Notes: generated by a model not told the origin, from the letters alone. Shown: positions 8,929-17,776, counted from the first letter of the stretch. The stretch is DNA of 64,000 nucleotides from JABFRJ01 sp033812735 (GCA_033812735.1 JAPXTA010000003.1:17823-81822), one strand, 5' to 3'. Numbers and translations: made by a program.

Positions 8929-9216
8929 TCAGAAGCCGCGGCAAGCGCGATAGCGGTCCCACCAGTAGGGGCTGTCGAGCGCTTGGGCGCGTTCCTTCAT
9001 CCAGTAGCAGCCGCCGACGTAAGACGCCGCAATCAGGGGAACAACGACCCGGGGCCGGAAGATGTGGCGGTGGTGGAAGTGGTGAAAGTGGCCGACCTTG
9101 ATGATCAGCTTTTTTGCTTCTGCCGTGCTCGAGCCGGCGGTAGCCGAAAAGGCGAAGGCGGTGGCGGCAACAGCGGTCAGTGCGAGGGCGGTACGGGTGG
9201 CTTTTGCAATGGACAT
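8929..9216 (-). CDS. Small secreted His-rich protein of unknown function
   Basis: A 95-residue protein with a classical signal peptide (hydrophobic core ALALTAVAATAFAFSATA, likely cleavage near AEA). The mature part is very short: a lysine patch, a His/Phe cluster (HFHHFHHRH), a hydrophobic segment VVVPLIAASYVGGCYW, and a C-terminus with WWDRYRACRGF. The start at 9216 is chosen because AGGAG lies six bases before that ATG; an upstream in-frame ATG would add ten residues without a ribosome site. The family is not recognised. The His cluster could bind metal, but this is only inference. It is divergent from the sigma-factor operon. Confidence 0.7.
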   Translation of the reverse strand: MSIAKATRTALALTAVAATAFAFSATAGSSTAEAKKLIIKVGHFHHFHHRHIFRPRVVVPLIAASYVGGCYWMKERAQALDSPYWWDRYRACRGF

Positions 9217-9604
9217 GTCAGTCTCCTGATTGGTTGGATTGATCAATCTTTTCAGTCTCTTGCGGTTTTCTTTCGGCCGGTTCCATCGGCCTGGTAACTC
9301 GTCTGACGCAGCGACTTCGCGGCCGGTTCAAATGGGTTCGAACTTTTTTGCGATTATCTTGGTTGCAGGCGCACCGTCACGCTGCGCCGCGCCTCGGCGG
9401 CGGCTGCGGCGGCTCATTGAGCATCATCATGGAGGTGTTCTTGCCGACTGAGCGCACAAGCCGCATGCTCACTTTCGCGCTTTCGATCAGCAGTTGTTCA
9501 AGATTGTGAGTGCATGATTTTTGCCGCACCCCGCTTTGCCTTGAACCTATTCGTCCGCCGGAGCGTCCCATGAAGCGACACGCCGCTCGATACGGAGCGA
9601 CGCC
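9217..9604. other. Divergent intergenic region ahead of the ECF sigma operon
   Basis: This 388-base spacer lies between the leftward small secreted gene and the rightward sigma-factor gene, so it must contain promoters for both. A T-rich block (CTTTTTTGCGATTAT near 9342) and an ECF-type promoter candidate (listed separately) are the only recognisable elements. Short open frames are present, but none has a ribosome site or family-like composition. Confidence 0.5.
9542..9567 (+). promoter_or_regulatory. Candidate autoregulatory ECF promoter
   Basis: TGAACC at 9542-9547 and CGTC at 9564-9567 are separated by 16 bases and stand 38 bases before the sigma-factor ATG. ECF sigma factors of the RpoE type commonly recognise a -35 element containing GAAC and a -10 element containing CGT(C/T), and often drive their own operon. 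The match is short and untested. Confidence 0.4.
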
Positions 9605-10183
9605 ATGAACCGGGATACGCTGGACCGAGATGCGGGCGACCGCTCGCTCGTCGAGCGTCTTGCCAAGGCCGATCAGATGGCCTTGCGGACGCTGATGAGC
9701 CGGCACCAGGCCAAGGTCTTCCGGTTCATCGCGCGGCGCGTCGCCAACGATGCGCTTGCCGAGGAACTGACCAATGAAGTGTTCATGGATGCATGGCGGC
9801 ACGCCGCGACATACGAGGGGCGCTCTCAGGTTTCGACTTGGCTGCTCTCGATCGCGCACAACCGGGCCATCAGCGCGCTTCGCAAACGGCGCGAGGAAGG
9901 CTGGGACGAGGACAAGGCTGCCGCTATCGCTGACGATGCGGACGACCCTGAAGTCATTGCGCAGAAGGCCGACAAGAGTGCCGTCATGCGCCGTTGCCTC
10001 GACAGCCTTTCAGCGGAGCACAAGGAGATCATCGATCTCGTCTACTATCACGAGCTTGCGGTCGCAGAGGTTGCCGCTGTGCTCTCTATTCCAGAGGCGA
10101 CCGTCAAAACGCGCATGTTCTACGCGCGCAAGAAACTCTCTGAAATCCTAAAGGCAAACGGCGTAGACCGGGGCTGGCCCTGA
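9605..10183 (+). CDS. ECF-family RNA polymerase sigma factor (RpoE-like)
   Basis: A 192-residue sigma factor expected to direct RNA polymerase to an envelope- or stress-response regulon. Region 2 spans about residues 25-100 (YEGRSQVSTWLLSIAHNRAI is the region 2.4 helix). An acidic linker follows (EDKAAAIADDADDPE). Region 4 begins near 130, with helix-turn-helix sequence LAVAEVAAVLSIPEATVKTR. The length is usual for ECF factors. The gene is followed after 11 bases by a membrane anti-sigma gene and then a secreted protease, so all three are probably co-transcribed. Confidence 0.92.
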   Translation: MNRDTLDRDAGDRSLVERLAKADQMALRTLMSRHQAKVFRFIARRVANDALAEELTNEVFMDAWRHAATYEGRSQVSTWLLSIAHNRAISALRKRREEGWDEDKAAAIADDADDPEVIAQKADKSAVMRRCLDSLSAEHKEIIDLVYYHELAVAEVAAVLSIPEATVKTRMFYARKKLSEILKANGVDRGWP

Positions 10184-10194
10184 GGTTCAAGACC

Positions 10195-10854
10195 ATGAGC
10201 ACCAAAGCACTCACCAACGACGAGCGCGAGGAGATCGAAATGCTCCTGCCGTGGTTCGTCACCGGCAAGCTGGACGCCGCGGACCGGGCGAAAGTCGAAG
10301 CTGCCATCGCCATCGACCCGGCGCTTCGCCGCCAAGTCGATCTGGCGCGGGACGAACTCGACGTCACATTTGCGGCAAACGAGGCCGTTGTACTGCCGCG
10401 GTCGCTTTCGGTCGAGAGCGGTATGAAAGCAGTTGCGGCGAACACCTCGCTCGGCGCGCGGCAGTCCGCCGGCGGCTTTCTCGACAAGGTTCGCGATTTC
10501 TTCACGGCCCCGACTGCTGGTGCGGTCAAATGGGCAATGGCTGCGGCTGCGGCGATCATCCTCGTCCAGGCGGTCACCATCGGTTCGCTCGTGCCGCGGC
10601 AAGGATTTGAAGTCGCGTCGGGTGGCGGCGCAAGCAGTGGCACGACGGCGATCGTCAAATTCGTCGACGGCGCGCGGGCGCAGGACATTGCGGCCGAACT
10701 CGCCAAGCGCGGCATGGTTATCGTCGATGGGCCGAAGCCCGGCGGCACGTTCATCGTGCGGCTCAGCCCTGACAAGCTTTCGGCAAGTGACCGGGCCGCG
10801 AAAATCAGCGAACTTCGAGGCGCATCGAGCATTGTAGGCATGGTGCTTCCGTAG
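10195..10854 (+). CDS. Membrane-anchored anti-sigma factor
   Basis: A 219-residue regulator predicted to hold the adjacent ECF sigma factor inactive. The N-terminal cytoplasmic part has the anti-sigma pattern EEIEMLLPWFVTGKLD followed by a helix of the DPALRRQVDLARDEL kind. One membrane helix lies at about 112-133 (AMAAAAAIILVQAVTIGSLV). The C-terminal periplasmic domain would sense the signal. The HxxxCxxC zinc motif of ZAS-type anti-sigma factors is not present. Its position 11 bases after the sigma gene, and before a protease gene, supports the assignment. Confidence 0.85.
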   Translation: MSTKALTNDEREEIEMLLPWFVTGKLDAADRAKVEAAIAIDPALRRQVDLARDELDVTFAANEAVVLPRSLSVESGMKAVAANTSLGARQSAGGFLDKVRDFFTAPTAGAVKWAMAAAAAIILVQAVTIGSLVPRQGFEVASGGGASSGTTAIVKFVDGARAQDIAAELAKRGMVIVDGPKPGGTFIVRLSPDKLSASDRAAKISELRGASSIVGMVLP

Positions 10855-10902
10855 CAGAATGTGTCTATGTTTCTGAAACTTGGCTGCCGCAAAGGTGACG
10901 CC

Positions 10903-12783
10903 ATGATGATTTCACGACTCTCGCATGTTGGATTGGCCACGACCCTGATCCTCGGGTTCGGCAGCGCCGCGGCGGATGCGCAGCGGTTGATGGGAAACAG
11001 AGGCGGCGGATTCGGCGGCTTTGGCGGCGGCATATCGATATCGCCGCGCGTGACACTTGATGCGCCCCGCATCGGCTCCTACGGCCAAGGCCGTACCAGC
11101 GAGCGAGTCCGCGACAAAATCGGCAAGGTGGTCGTCGACAAGCCGGGTAACAAGTATCCCGGCGGTTCTGCCAACAATGGCGGCAAGGGTGGGACGCACG
11201 ATGGCCCTACGCGGCGTCCGCCCGGACAGACTGGATCCCCTGACAAGCCCAACGACCAGACGGGCAAACTGCCGCGCCGGCCGCCCGTGGTGGTGGTCGT
11301 GCCGCCGACGCGCATGCCCGATGTGACGCGCTGCCCCAAGGGCGAGGTGTGGAAACGGGGCGCATGCCGTCCTGACGGCAAACCACCTGTGATCGTCGAT
11401 CTGCCGCCGCGCAAGAAGCCACCGGTCGTCGTCGTTGTCCCACCGCCGCGTAAGGCACCCATTGTGGTCGATGTTCCGCCCCGGCAATCGCCCACGACGC
11501 CTGGTGGTTCCGCGCCGCCCCGCACGCCGCCCGTTGCATTCGTCCCAATTGGTCCGCCGCCTGGTGGCCCTCCGTCGTTCGTGCCGCCGGCTCTGCCGCC
11601 GGTACCGCCAGGACCGCCGCCGTCGCTTCAAACGCTCGACATGTTCGTGCCTGACGAAGTGCTGATCACCGTTTCATCAACGGCACCGCAAACGCTCGAG
11701 GCCGACATCGCGCAGGCCTTCAACGTGGTGCTTGTCGATCGCACGCCGTTACCGCTAATCGACGTCAGGCTGGTGCGACTGCGCATCCCTGATAGCCGCA
11801 CTGTGCCGGCCGTCGTGGCCGCCATTGGCACCGATCCGCGCGTGTCGCTGGCGCAGCCGAACTTCTTGTACCGGCGTAGCGGCGAGCCCGCACGTTTGCA
11901 GGCTGCCGCCGTAACTGGAATGAACCCAGGAGCCAGCATTCAATATGCTTTGGCTGCCGTGAACGTCGCTGGCGCCCAACGCTTGGCTCAGGGACGCGGC
12001 ACGCGGGTCGCCGTCATAGATAGTGGCATCGACCGCAAGCATCCGGATTTTGCCGCTGCGTTGATCGAAGAGTTCGATGCGTTCGGCAGCGAAACAAAGA
12101 TTGCTGAAGAGCCGGATCGCCACGGCACCGGCATTGCCGGCATCATTTCCGCGCGTGGCACCATCCTCGGCATTGCGCCTGACGCCAACCTTTTGAGCGC
12201 TCGGGTGTTCCGCGCGAAGGCTGGCCAGACGTCATCGGCCACGACCATCAATGTCATCAAGGGCATGACCTGGTCGGCCGAACGCGGCGCGCGCGTTCTG
12301 AACATGAGCTTTGCCGGACCGCGTGACTCACTGGTCGAGCGTCATGTCGATGCGGTCGTCGCGAAGGGCGTGATACCGATCGCGGCCGCCGGCAACTGGG
12401 GGCCGGGAGCGCAGGCGGCCTATCCAGCGGCTTACGACAAGGTCATCGCGGTCACCGCTATCGATGCAAATGGGCGCCTCTACGACAAAGCCAATCGCGG
12501 CGCTTACGTCGCAGTCGCGGCGCCGGGGGTCGACGTCATCGTCCCGGGCGAGGGGCGGTCACATGAATTCCAGTCGGGAACGTCGTACGCAGCCGCTCAC
12601 ATCAGCGGCATCATCGCCCTGATGCTCGAGGTCAATCCGGAGCTGACGCCTGCTGCAGCACGCGAAATGCTGGCAAGCGCGAGCGAAGACATGGGCGCGC
12701 CAGGGCGTGACGAGCAATACGGCTTTGGCAAAGTCGATGCCGAGCGCGCCGTGACGCTAGCTGCAAACAGCCGCACGCGGTGA
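10903..12783 (+). CDS. Secreted S8 (subtilisin-family) serine protease with Gly- and Pro-rich N-terminus
   Basis: A protease of 626 residues. From ATG 10903 there is a signal peptide (to about residue 26), a glycine-rich segment, then nearly 150 residues rich in proline and valine (repeated PPVVVVVPP-like blocks). A propeptide-like domain follows at about 245-325 (DEVLITVSSTAP, AQPNFLYRR). The catalytic domain has Asp373 in VAVIDSGID, His407 in RHGTGIAG, Asn498 in AAAGNWG and Ser560 in SGTSYAAAH. ATG 10903 is preferred over GTG 10861 because AAAGGTG precedes it and the signal peptide then starts cleanly. The Pro-rich block may span or bind the cell wall. Co-transcription with the sigma/anti-sigma pair suggests an extracytoplasmic stress output or feedback protease. 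It ends 6 bases from the convergent rfbA. Confidence 0.9.
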   Translation: MMISRLSHVGLATTLILGFGSAAADAQRLMGNRGGGFGGFGGGISISPRVTLDAPRIGSYGQGRTSERVRDKIGKVVVDKPGNKYPGGSANNGGKGGTHDGPTRRPPGQTGSPDKPNDQTGKLPRRPPVVVVVPPTRMPDVTRCPKGEVWKRGACRPDGKPPVIVDLPPRKKPPVVVVVPPPRKAPIVVDVPPRQSPTTPGGSAPPRTPPVAFVPIGPPPGGPPSFVPPALPPVPPGPPPSLQTLDMFVPDEVLITVSSTAPQTLEADIAQAFNVVLVDRTPLPLIDVRLVRLRIPDSRTVPAVVAAIGTDPRVSLAQPNFLYRRSGEPARLQAAAVTGMNPGASIQYALAAVNVAGAQRLAQGRGTRVAVIDSGIDRKHPDFAAALIEEFDAFGSETKIAEEPDRHGTGIAGIISARGTILGIAPDANLLSARVFRAKAGQTSSATTINVIKGMTWSAERGARVLNMSFAGPRDSLVERHVDAVVAKGVIPIAAAGNWGPGAQAAYPAAYDKVIAVTAIDANGRLYDKANRGAYVAVAAPGVDVIVPGEGRSHEFQSGTSYAAAHISGIIALMLEVNPELTPAAAREMLASASEDMGAPGRDEQYGFGKVDAERAVTLAANSRTR

Positions 12784-12789
12784 CGTTTC

Positions 12790-13674
12790 TCAGCGCGCCT
12801 GTTGCGGCAGGCGCGCCATAACCTGGCGGACGTAGTCCGCGTAGGCGGACTTGCCGAGCGTGGCGAGCCAGGGCTCAAGGTCCTGCGCCGTGATGTATCC
12901 GCGGCGCAGAGCGATCTCTTCCGGGCAGCAAATCTTCATCCCTTGGCGCCGCTCGATCGTCGCGACGAAGGTTTGCGCATCGATCAGACTGTCCGGCGTG
13001 CCGGTATCGAGCCACGCATAACCGCGCCCCATCTGACGGACCGACAGCGTTCCGGCATCGAGATATAGGCGATTGAGGTCGGTGATCTCGAGTTCGCCGC
13101 GAGCGGACGGCTTGATCTTGCGAGACAGCTCGACAACGCGATTGTCATAGAAATATAGCCCGGTGACAGCCCAGTTCGACTTGGGCGCCGCCGGCTTCTC
13201 CTCGATCGAGGTTGCGCGGCCGGTATGGTCGAACGCGACGACTCCGTACCGTTCAGGATCGCTGACTTCGTAGGCGAAGACCGTGGCGCCCGCTTCCTGC
13301 TGGGCAGCATCGCGCAACAGCTCCGGCAAACCATGGCCGAAGAAGATATTGTCGCCGAGGATCAGCGCCACGCGGTCATTGCCGACAAACTCAGCGCCGA
13401 TATGGAATGCTTGAGCCAGCCCTTCTGGCTTTGGCTGGACTGCATACGACAGCTTGATACCAAATTGGCGGCCATCACCCAGCAGCGCTTCGAACAGCGG
13501 CTGGTCGTGCGGCGTCGTGATGACGAGGATGTCGCGAATGCCGGCCAGCATCAGTGTGGCCAACGGATAGTAGATCATCGGCTTGTCGTAGATCGGCAGA
13601 AGCTGCTTCGAGACCGCGATGGTCATCGGATAAAGGCGCGTGCCGCTGCCGCCTGCGAGAATGATGCCCTTCAT
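12790..13674 (-). CDS. rfbA: Glucose-1-phosphate thymidylyltransferase (RmlA/RfbA)
   Basis: First enzyme of dTDP-L-rhamnose synthesis, making dTDP-glucose from dTTP and glucose-1-phosphate; 294 residues, the normal length. The N-terminal nucleotide-binding signature MKGIILAGGSGTRLYPMT is complete, and the sugar-binding parts (EEKPAAPKSNWAVTGLYFYD, RGYAWLDTGTPDSL) match the family. The start at 13674 is chosen because GGGGAGAGG lies just upstream; a longer frame would add ten non-family residues. It is the last gene of the leftward operon rfbC-rfbB-rfbD-rfbA, 26 bases after rfbD. Confidence 0.97.
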   Translation of the reverse strand: MKGIILAGGSGTRLYPMTIAVSKQLLPIYDKPMIYYPLATLMLAGIRDILVITTPHDQPLFEALLGDGRQFGIKLSYAVQPKPEGLAQAFHIGAEFVGNDRVALILGDNIFFGHGLPELLRDAAQQEAGATVFAYEVSDPERYGVVAFDHTGRATSIEEKPAAPKSNWAVTGLYFYDNRVVELSRKIKPSARGELEITDLNRLYLDAGTLSVRQMGRGYAWLDTGTPDSLIDAQTFVATIERRQGMKICCPEEIALRRGYITAQDLEPWLATLGKSAYADYVRQVMARLPQQAR

Positions 13675-13700
13675 ATGCCTCTCCCCGGAACTTCGATCGC

Positions 13701-14609
13701 TCAAGCTTTCGGTGCGACTGGCCCGATGATCTTGTCCAATGTCGCGTCGAGATCGGCGTCGAAAGAGCCGAGCGCGATGGCATAACGGTTGCGTGCGCGT
13801 TCGATGTCTAGCACGGCATTGAGTGCGCGTTTCGCAGGCGTCGGAAACGCCGACGTCGGAACGGGATTAATGCGTGCCGTTGGACCACCACGGAGCGCAC
13901 TCGCTGCCATGACGCGCCGTGCCTGCTCGTCTCGTGTCAAAACGTCGGCGCCTGCGAGGTGCAGCACGCCGCGCGGCGCGTCCGGTCCGCCTGCCACCAT
14001 CCGGTCGGCAAGATCGATGAGCGCTACGGCCAATCCAGGCGAATACGTCGGCCGGCCGCGCTGATCAGCAACGATGCTCAGTTCAGGGCGCGCCTTCGCC
14101 CATTCGAGAAGCTTCTTCACGAAGTTGTCGCCCGACGGACCGAAGACCCAACTCACCCGCACGACCAAATTGTCACTGCTCGCGGCGAGCACGCGCCTTT
14201 CGCCTTCGAGTTTCGTAGCGCCGTAGTGCGATAGCGGCGCCACCGGGTCATCCTCGCGATGTTCTCCCGTGGCTCGATCCGGAAAGACCATGTCAGTCGA
14301 GACGTGGATCAGAGGAACGTTAGCGCGCGCGCAAGCCGTAGCCAAAAGGCCAGGGCCAACGGCGTTGACGGCGACGGCAAGGTCGCGTTCCGCTTCCGCT
14401 TTATCGACGGCCGTGTAGGCCGCTGCATTGATCACTGCGTCGGGTTTCAGGGACGCGAGAGCGCGTTCGATGCTTGCAGCGTCCGCGAGATCGAGCTCAG
14501 GCCGTCCCAGGCAGGATGCGGTGCGATCGGCGCGCGCACAGGCTTGCGCAAGATCCGTCGCCAACTGTCCCGCGCGGCCGACGACCAGCAATTTTGCTCC
14601 AACGGTCAT
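13701..14609 (-). CDS. rfbD: dTDP-4-dehydrorhamnose reductase (RmlD/RfbD)
   Basis: Last enzyme of dTDP-L-rhamnose synthesis, an NAD(P)H-dependent reductase of the extended SDR fold; 302 residues. The N-terminus holds the nucleotide-binding loop LLVVGRAGQLATDLA. NAAAYTAVDKAE, the active-site region STDMVFPD, and Y-x-x-x-K in HYGATKLEGE are family hallmarks. The ATG at 14609 overlaps the rfbB stop (ATGA). An open frame continues upstream, but those codons belong to rfbB in another frame. Translational coupling with rfbB is likely. Confidence 0.95.
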   Translation of the reverse strand: MTVGAKLLVVGRAGQLATDLAQACARADRTASCLGRPELDLADAASIERALASLKPDAVINAAAYTAVDKAEAERDLAVAVNAVGPGLLATACARANVPLIHVSTDMVFPDRATGEHREDDPVAPLSHYGATKLEGERRVLAASSDNLVVRVSWVFGPSGDNFVKKLLEWAKARPELSIVADQRGRPTYSPGLAVALIDLADRMVAGGPDAPRGVLHLAGADVLTRDEQARRVMAASALRGGPTARINPVPTSAFPTPAKRALNAVLDIERARNRYAIALGSFDADLDATLDKIIGPVAPKA

Positions 14610-15691
14610 GTCGAGCGGTCCTTGTGGAGGAGACCCAGCCGCTCGCCGCCGTAGACGCGGTCCCGTAAGGGGCGCCACCAGCGCTCGTTCTCCAGATACC
14701 ACGTCACAGTCTTTTCGATGCCGCTCTCGAATGTCTCGTGGGCGCTCCAGGCAAGTTCCCGTTCGGCCTTCGTGCTGTCGATGGCGTAGCGGCGGTCGTG
14801 TCCTGGACGATCGGCGACGAATTCGACGAGGTCGCGGCGGGCTTTTAATTTGCCTGATGCGGGAAGCGGGCAGCGCTGATCGAGCGCATCGCAAATGCGA
14901 TGCACCACGTCCAGATTGCGGCGCGGTTCGCGGCCGCCGATGTTGTACGTTTCGCCGACGCGGCCGCGTTCGACAGCCGCGACCAACGCGCGGACGTGGT
15001 CGTCGACGTAAAGCCAATCGCGCTCCTGCTGGCCGTCGCCATAGACAGGCAACGCTTTGCCTTCGAGCGCATTCAGGATGATGAGCGGGATGAGCTTTTC
15101 CGGGAAATGACGCGGGCCGTAGTTGTTCGAGCAGTTGGTAATGACCACCGGGAGCCCATAGGTGTGATACCAGGCGGACGCCAAATGATCCGCGGCGGCT
15201 TTACTCGCTGAGTATGGCGAGCGCGGATCGTACGGCGTCGTTTCGACAAAGAACGCGCCTGGTTCGAGCGAGCCGTAGACTTCGTCGGTGGACACGTGGA
15301 GGAAGCGGAAGGCGTCGCGAGCGGCGCTGTCGCGTTTACTCCAGTAGCCCCGTGCGGCTTCGAGCATCGCATGCGTGCCAACGACGTTTGTCGCGATGAA
15401 TGCTGCCGAGCCGGTGATCGAGCGATCGACATGGCTCTCTGCTGCAAGGTGCATGACGACATCGGGCATTGCTTCAGCGAATGCACGGTCCATCGCCGCG
15501 CGGTCGCAGATATCCGCCTCGACAAAGCGGTACAGAGCGTTGTTCTCGATCCCGGCAAGCGATGCGCGATTGGCGGCGTACGTCAGCTTGTCGACATTGG
15601 TGACGCGCCAACCGAGATCGCGCACCAGATGGAGGACCAGCGCCGAGCCGATGAAGCCGCAACCGCCGGTCACCAATGCATGCCGCTTCAT
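14606..15691 (-). CDS. rfbB: dTDP-glucose 4,6-dehydratase (RmlB/RfbB)
   Basis: Second step of dTDP-L-rhamnose synthesis: NAD-dependent dehydration of dTDP-glucose to the 4-keto-6-deoxy sugar. It has 361 residues, the usual size. TGGCGFIGSALV binds NAD. HLAAESHVDRSI, STDEVYGSLEPGAFFVETTPYDPRSPYSAS and YxxxK-type residues of the extended SDR family are present, as is the NCSNNYGPRHFPEKLIP substrate motif. It overlaps rfbC upstream and rfbD downstream by ATGA, so the three are tightly coupled. Confidence 0.97.
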   Translation of the reverse strand: MKRHALVTGGCGFIGSALVLHLVRDLGWRVTNVDKLTYAANRASLAGIENNALYRFVEADICDRAAMDRAFAEAMPDVVMHLAAESHVDRSITGSAAFIATNVVGTHAMLEAARGYWSKRDSAARDAFRFLHVSTDEVYGSLEPGAFFVETTPYDPRSPYSASKAAADHLASAWYHTYGLPVVITNCSNNYGPRHFPEKLIPLIILNALEGKALPVYGDGQQERDWLYVDDHVRALVAAVERGRVGETYNIGGREPRRNLDVVHRICDALDQRCPLPASGKLKARRDLVEFVADRPGHDRRYAIDSTKAERELAWSAHETFESGIEKTVTWYLENERWWRPLRDRVYGGERLGLLHKDRST

Positions 15692-16281
15692 CGGCCATCC
15701 CCTTCATAGACGAATGGCGATGTAAAATCGGCGAAGTGCGGCAATTGCTTGTCGCGGCCAGACACGGTGGCAGCGGAAACGTCCACGGGCCAGCGAATGC
15801 CGAGCTCGTCGTCGTGCCAGAGCACGCCGCCTTCAGCGGCCGGCACGTAATAATCAGACACCTTGTATTGGACTTCGGTGGCGGGCTCGAGCGTCACGAA
15901 GCCATGCAGAAATCCGATCGGCACGAGCAGCTGAGCCCAATTTTCAGCCGACAGTTCCGCTGTCACATGACGACCGTACGTCGGAGAGCCGACGCGGATA
16001 TCGACGGCGATATCGAGAATGCGCCCATGAGTGACGCGCACGAGCTTGTGCTGCGCGTGGGGTGGCGCCTGCATGTGAAGACCGCGAACGGTACCCGTTT
16101 TCTCGGAGCGTGAATGGTTGTCCTGCACGAACACGCTCGGCAAGCCGGCAGCCGCCAAATCGCGATCGCAGAACGTCTCGGAGAAGAAGCCGCGGTTGTC
16201 GCCGAACCGCCGCGGCGTCACGCGGACGACGGCGGGGATCTCCAGGCGCTCGATGTTCAGCCGGTCGTTTCCTTCAGACAT
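15688..16281 (-). CDS. rfbC: dTDP-4-dehydrorhamnose 3,5-epimerase (RmlC/RfbC)
   Basis: Third enzyme of the rhamnose pathway, a cupin-fold cofactor-free epimerase; 197 residues. RRFGDNRGFFSETF, FVQDNHSRSEKTGTVRGLHMQ and the catalytic His within it, plus VDIRVGSPTYGRHV and IPIGFLHGF-like LVPIGFLHGFVTL, identify the family. The ATG at 16281 is chosen. A TTG at 16302 in the same frame is possible because an AGGA lies nine bases before it; it would add seven residues. As the first gene of the operon, its promoter should lie in 16282-16420, but no clear box is seen. Confidence 0.95.
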   Translation of the reverse strand: MSEGNDRLNIERLEIPAVVRVTPRRFGDNRGFFSETFCDRDLAAAGLPSVFVQDNHSRSEKTGTVRGLHMQAPPHAQHKLVRVTHGRILDIAVDIRVGSPTYGRHVTAELSAENWAQLLVPIGFLHGFVTLEPATEVQYKVSDYYVPAAEGGVLWHDDELGIRWPVDVSAATVSGRDKQLPHFADFTSPFVYEGDGR

Positions 16282-16421
16282 CGGTTCCGCCAATTCTGCC
16301 AAGACATTAGGTCCTCGCCATGAATATTCGCCGGCGCTGGACTGTCAGTTCGAACGGCGTTATAGCGAGCGCTCGACAGACCGGTAAGGTGTCTTACGCT
16401 AAACCGGACGCGCTCGCAGTG

Positions 16422-16496
16422 GCCGGCTTAGCTCAGCGGTAGAGCAGCGGTTTTGTAAACCGAAGGTCGGGGGTTCAATCCCCTCAGCCGGCACCA
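16422..16496 (+). tRNA. tRNA-Thr (anticodon TGT)
   Basis: A full cloverleaf is readable. The acceptor arm GCCGGCT (16422-16428) pairs with AGCCGGC (16486-16492). The D arm is AGCTCAGCGGTAGAGC, the anticodon stem-loop CGGTTTTGTAAACCG carries TGT, and the T arm is GGGGGTTCAATCCCC. The CCA end (16494-16496) is encoded in the DNA. The anticodon reads threonine codons ACA and, by wobble, others. Confidence 0.97.
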
Positions 16497-16633
16497 GCAA
16501 AATCAAAGACTTCCTACGCTGAATGTCATGCTCACCACGTTTTTTTCGGGGTGGTTCGTGAGTTTGTCTGCCGTGGGAGATCGCGATACCATTGGTCATT
16601 CGATAACCCTCGGTCGAGCGGAATTCCAAATTC

Positions 16634-17776
16634 ATGCCACAAGCCATCGCGCCTCTTGGGCTACCGGACGGCATTCGAAGCAGAGTCGTCGACGGCGTTA
16701 ATGGGCTGTCGGTGCACATCTTGGAGGCCGGCTTTTCGGCACCTGCTCGCCCGCTTCTTCTCCTGCTGCACGGATTTCCGGAACTCGCCTACTCTTGGCG
16801 CCGGGTGATGCTGCCGCTCGCCGAGGCTGGCTTTCATGTCGTCGCGCCAGATCAGCGCGGATACGGACGGACGACCGGGTGGCAACCAGACTTTGACCAA
16901 AGCCTGCGGCCATTTTCAGTTTTGCGGTTGGCAGCCGACGCGCTCGCCGTCGTTTATGCACTCGGTCACGACAAGGTTTCGGCTGTCATCGGCCATGACT
17001 TTGGATCGCCGGTAGCGGCTTGGTGTGCCCTGACGCGCCCAGATGTATTCACCCGGGTCGTGCTGATGAGCGCGCCTTTTGCCGGTCCACCGAACCTAGT
17101 GCCAGGTGCTACCGCTTCTGCGGCCCTTCAACCGCGCGAAGCTCTCGAGGCTGCACTTGCCGCACTTCCCGTCCCGCGCAAGCACTATCAGCACTACTTC
17201 TCAACGCGCGCTGCCAACACCGATATGATGCAAGCGCCACAAGGCTTGGCGAACTTTCTGCGCGCGTATTTTCATTCCAAGAGCGCAGATTGGGCCGGCA
17301 ATCAGCCCGTCCGGCTGCATGATGGGTCGGCCGCCCAGCTCTCACGGATGCCGGCGTACTACATCATGGAGCAGACAAAGACGATGCCGGAGAGCGTCGC
17401 GCCAATGATGCCTGATCTCGCGACGATCGCAGGCTGCACTTGGCTTCCGGATCACGAGCTGGACGTCTACGCAGCGGAATTTCGCAGGACGGGATTCCAA
17501 GGAGGTCTCAATTGGTATCGGGCGCGATACGACGCCGACGTCACTGCCGATGAAAAACTGTATGCCAATCGCACCATCGATGTTCCCGCTCTCTTTATTG
17601 CAGGCGAGGCCGATTGGGGCGTCCATCAGGTCCCGGGCGCGTTCGAACGCATGCAGACGACGAGCTGCCGTCAGTTCGCGGGCAGTCATTTAATAGAGGG
17701 CGCCGGCCATTGGGTCATGCAGGAGCAGCCGGCTCACGTGGCAGCAACCATTGTCGAATTTCTAAAGTCCGCGTGA
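16634..17776 (+). CDS. Alpha/beta hydrolase, soluble epoxide hydrolase-like
   Basis: A 380-residue alpha/beta-hydrolase. The oxyanion motif HGFP is at 46-49 and PDQRGYGRT at 72-80. The nucleophile elbow GHDFGS (120-125) carries Asp122 rather than Ser, which points to epoxide hydrolase or haloalkane dehalogenase chemistry through an ester intermediate. The acid is likely Asp in GEADWG, and the catalytic His is His359 in GAGHWV. A cap domain occupies about residues 150-280. The HGFP/GYGxT pattern and Asp nucleophile favour epoxide hydrolase, but the substrate is unknown. It appears monocistronic, directly after the tRNA-Thr gene. Cytoplasmic; no signal peptide. Confidence 0.85.
   Translation: MPQAIAPLGLPDGIRSRVVDGVNGLSVHILEAGFSAPARPLLLLLHGFPELAYSWRRVMLPLAEAGFHVVAPDQRGYGRTTGWQPDFDQSLRPFSVLRLAADALAVVYALGHDKVSAVIGHDFGSPVAAWCALTRPDVFTRVVLMSAPFAGPPNLVPGATASAALQPREALEAALAALPVPRKHYQHYFSTRAANTDMMQAPQGLANFLRAYFHSKSADWAGNQPVRLHDGSAAQLSRMPAYYIMEQTKTMPESVAPMMPDLATIAGCTWLPDHELDVYAAEFRRTGFQGGLNWYRARYDADVTADEKLYANRTIDVPALFIAGEADWGVHQVPGAFERMQTTSCRQFAGSHLIEGAGHWVMQEQPAHVAATIVEFLKSA

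Noticed and set aside
16399..16719. Open frame on the minus strand across tRNA-Thr containing AEGIEPPTFGLQNRCSTAEL
   Set aside because: This is the reverse strand of the tRNA gene; such translations are a well-known annotation artefact and the tRNA fold is complete.
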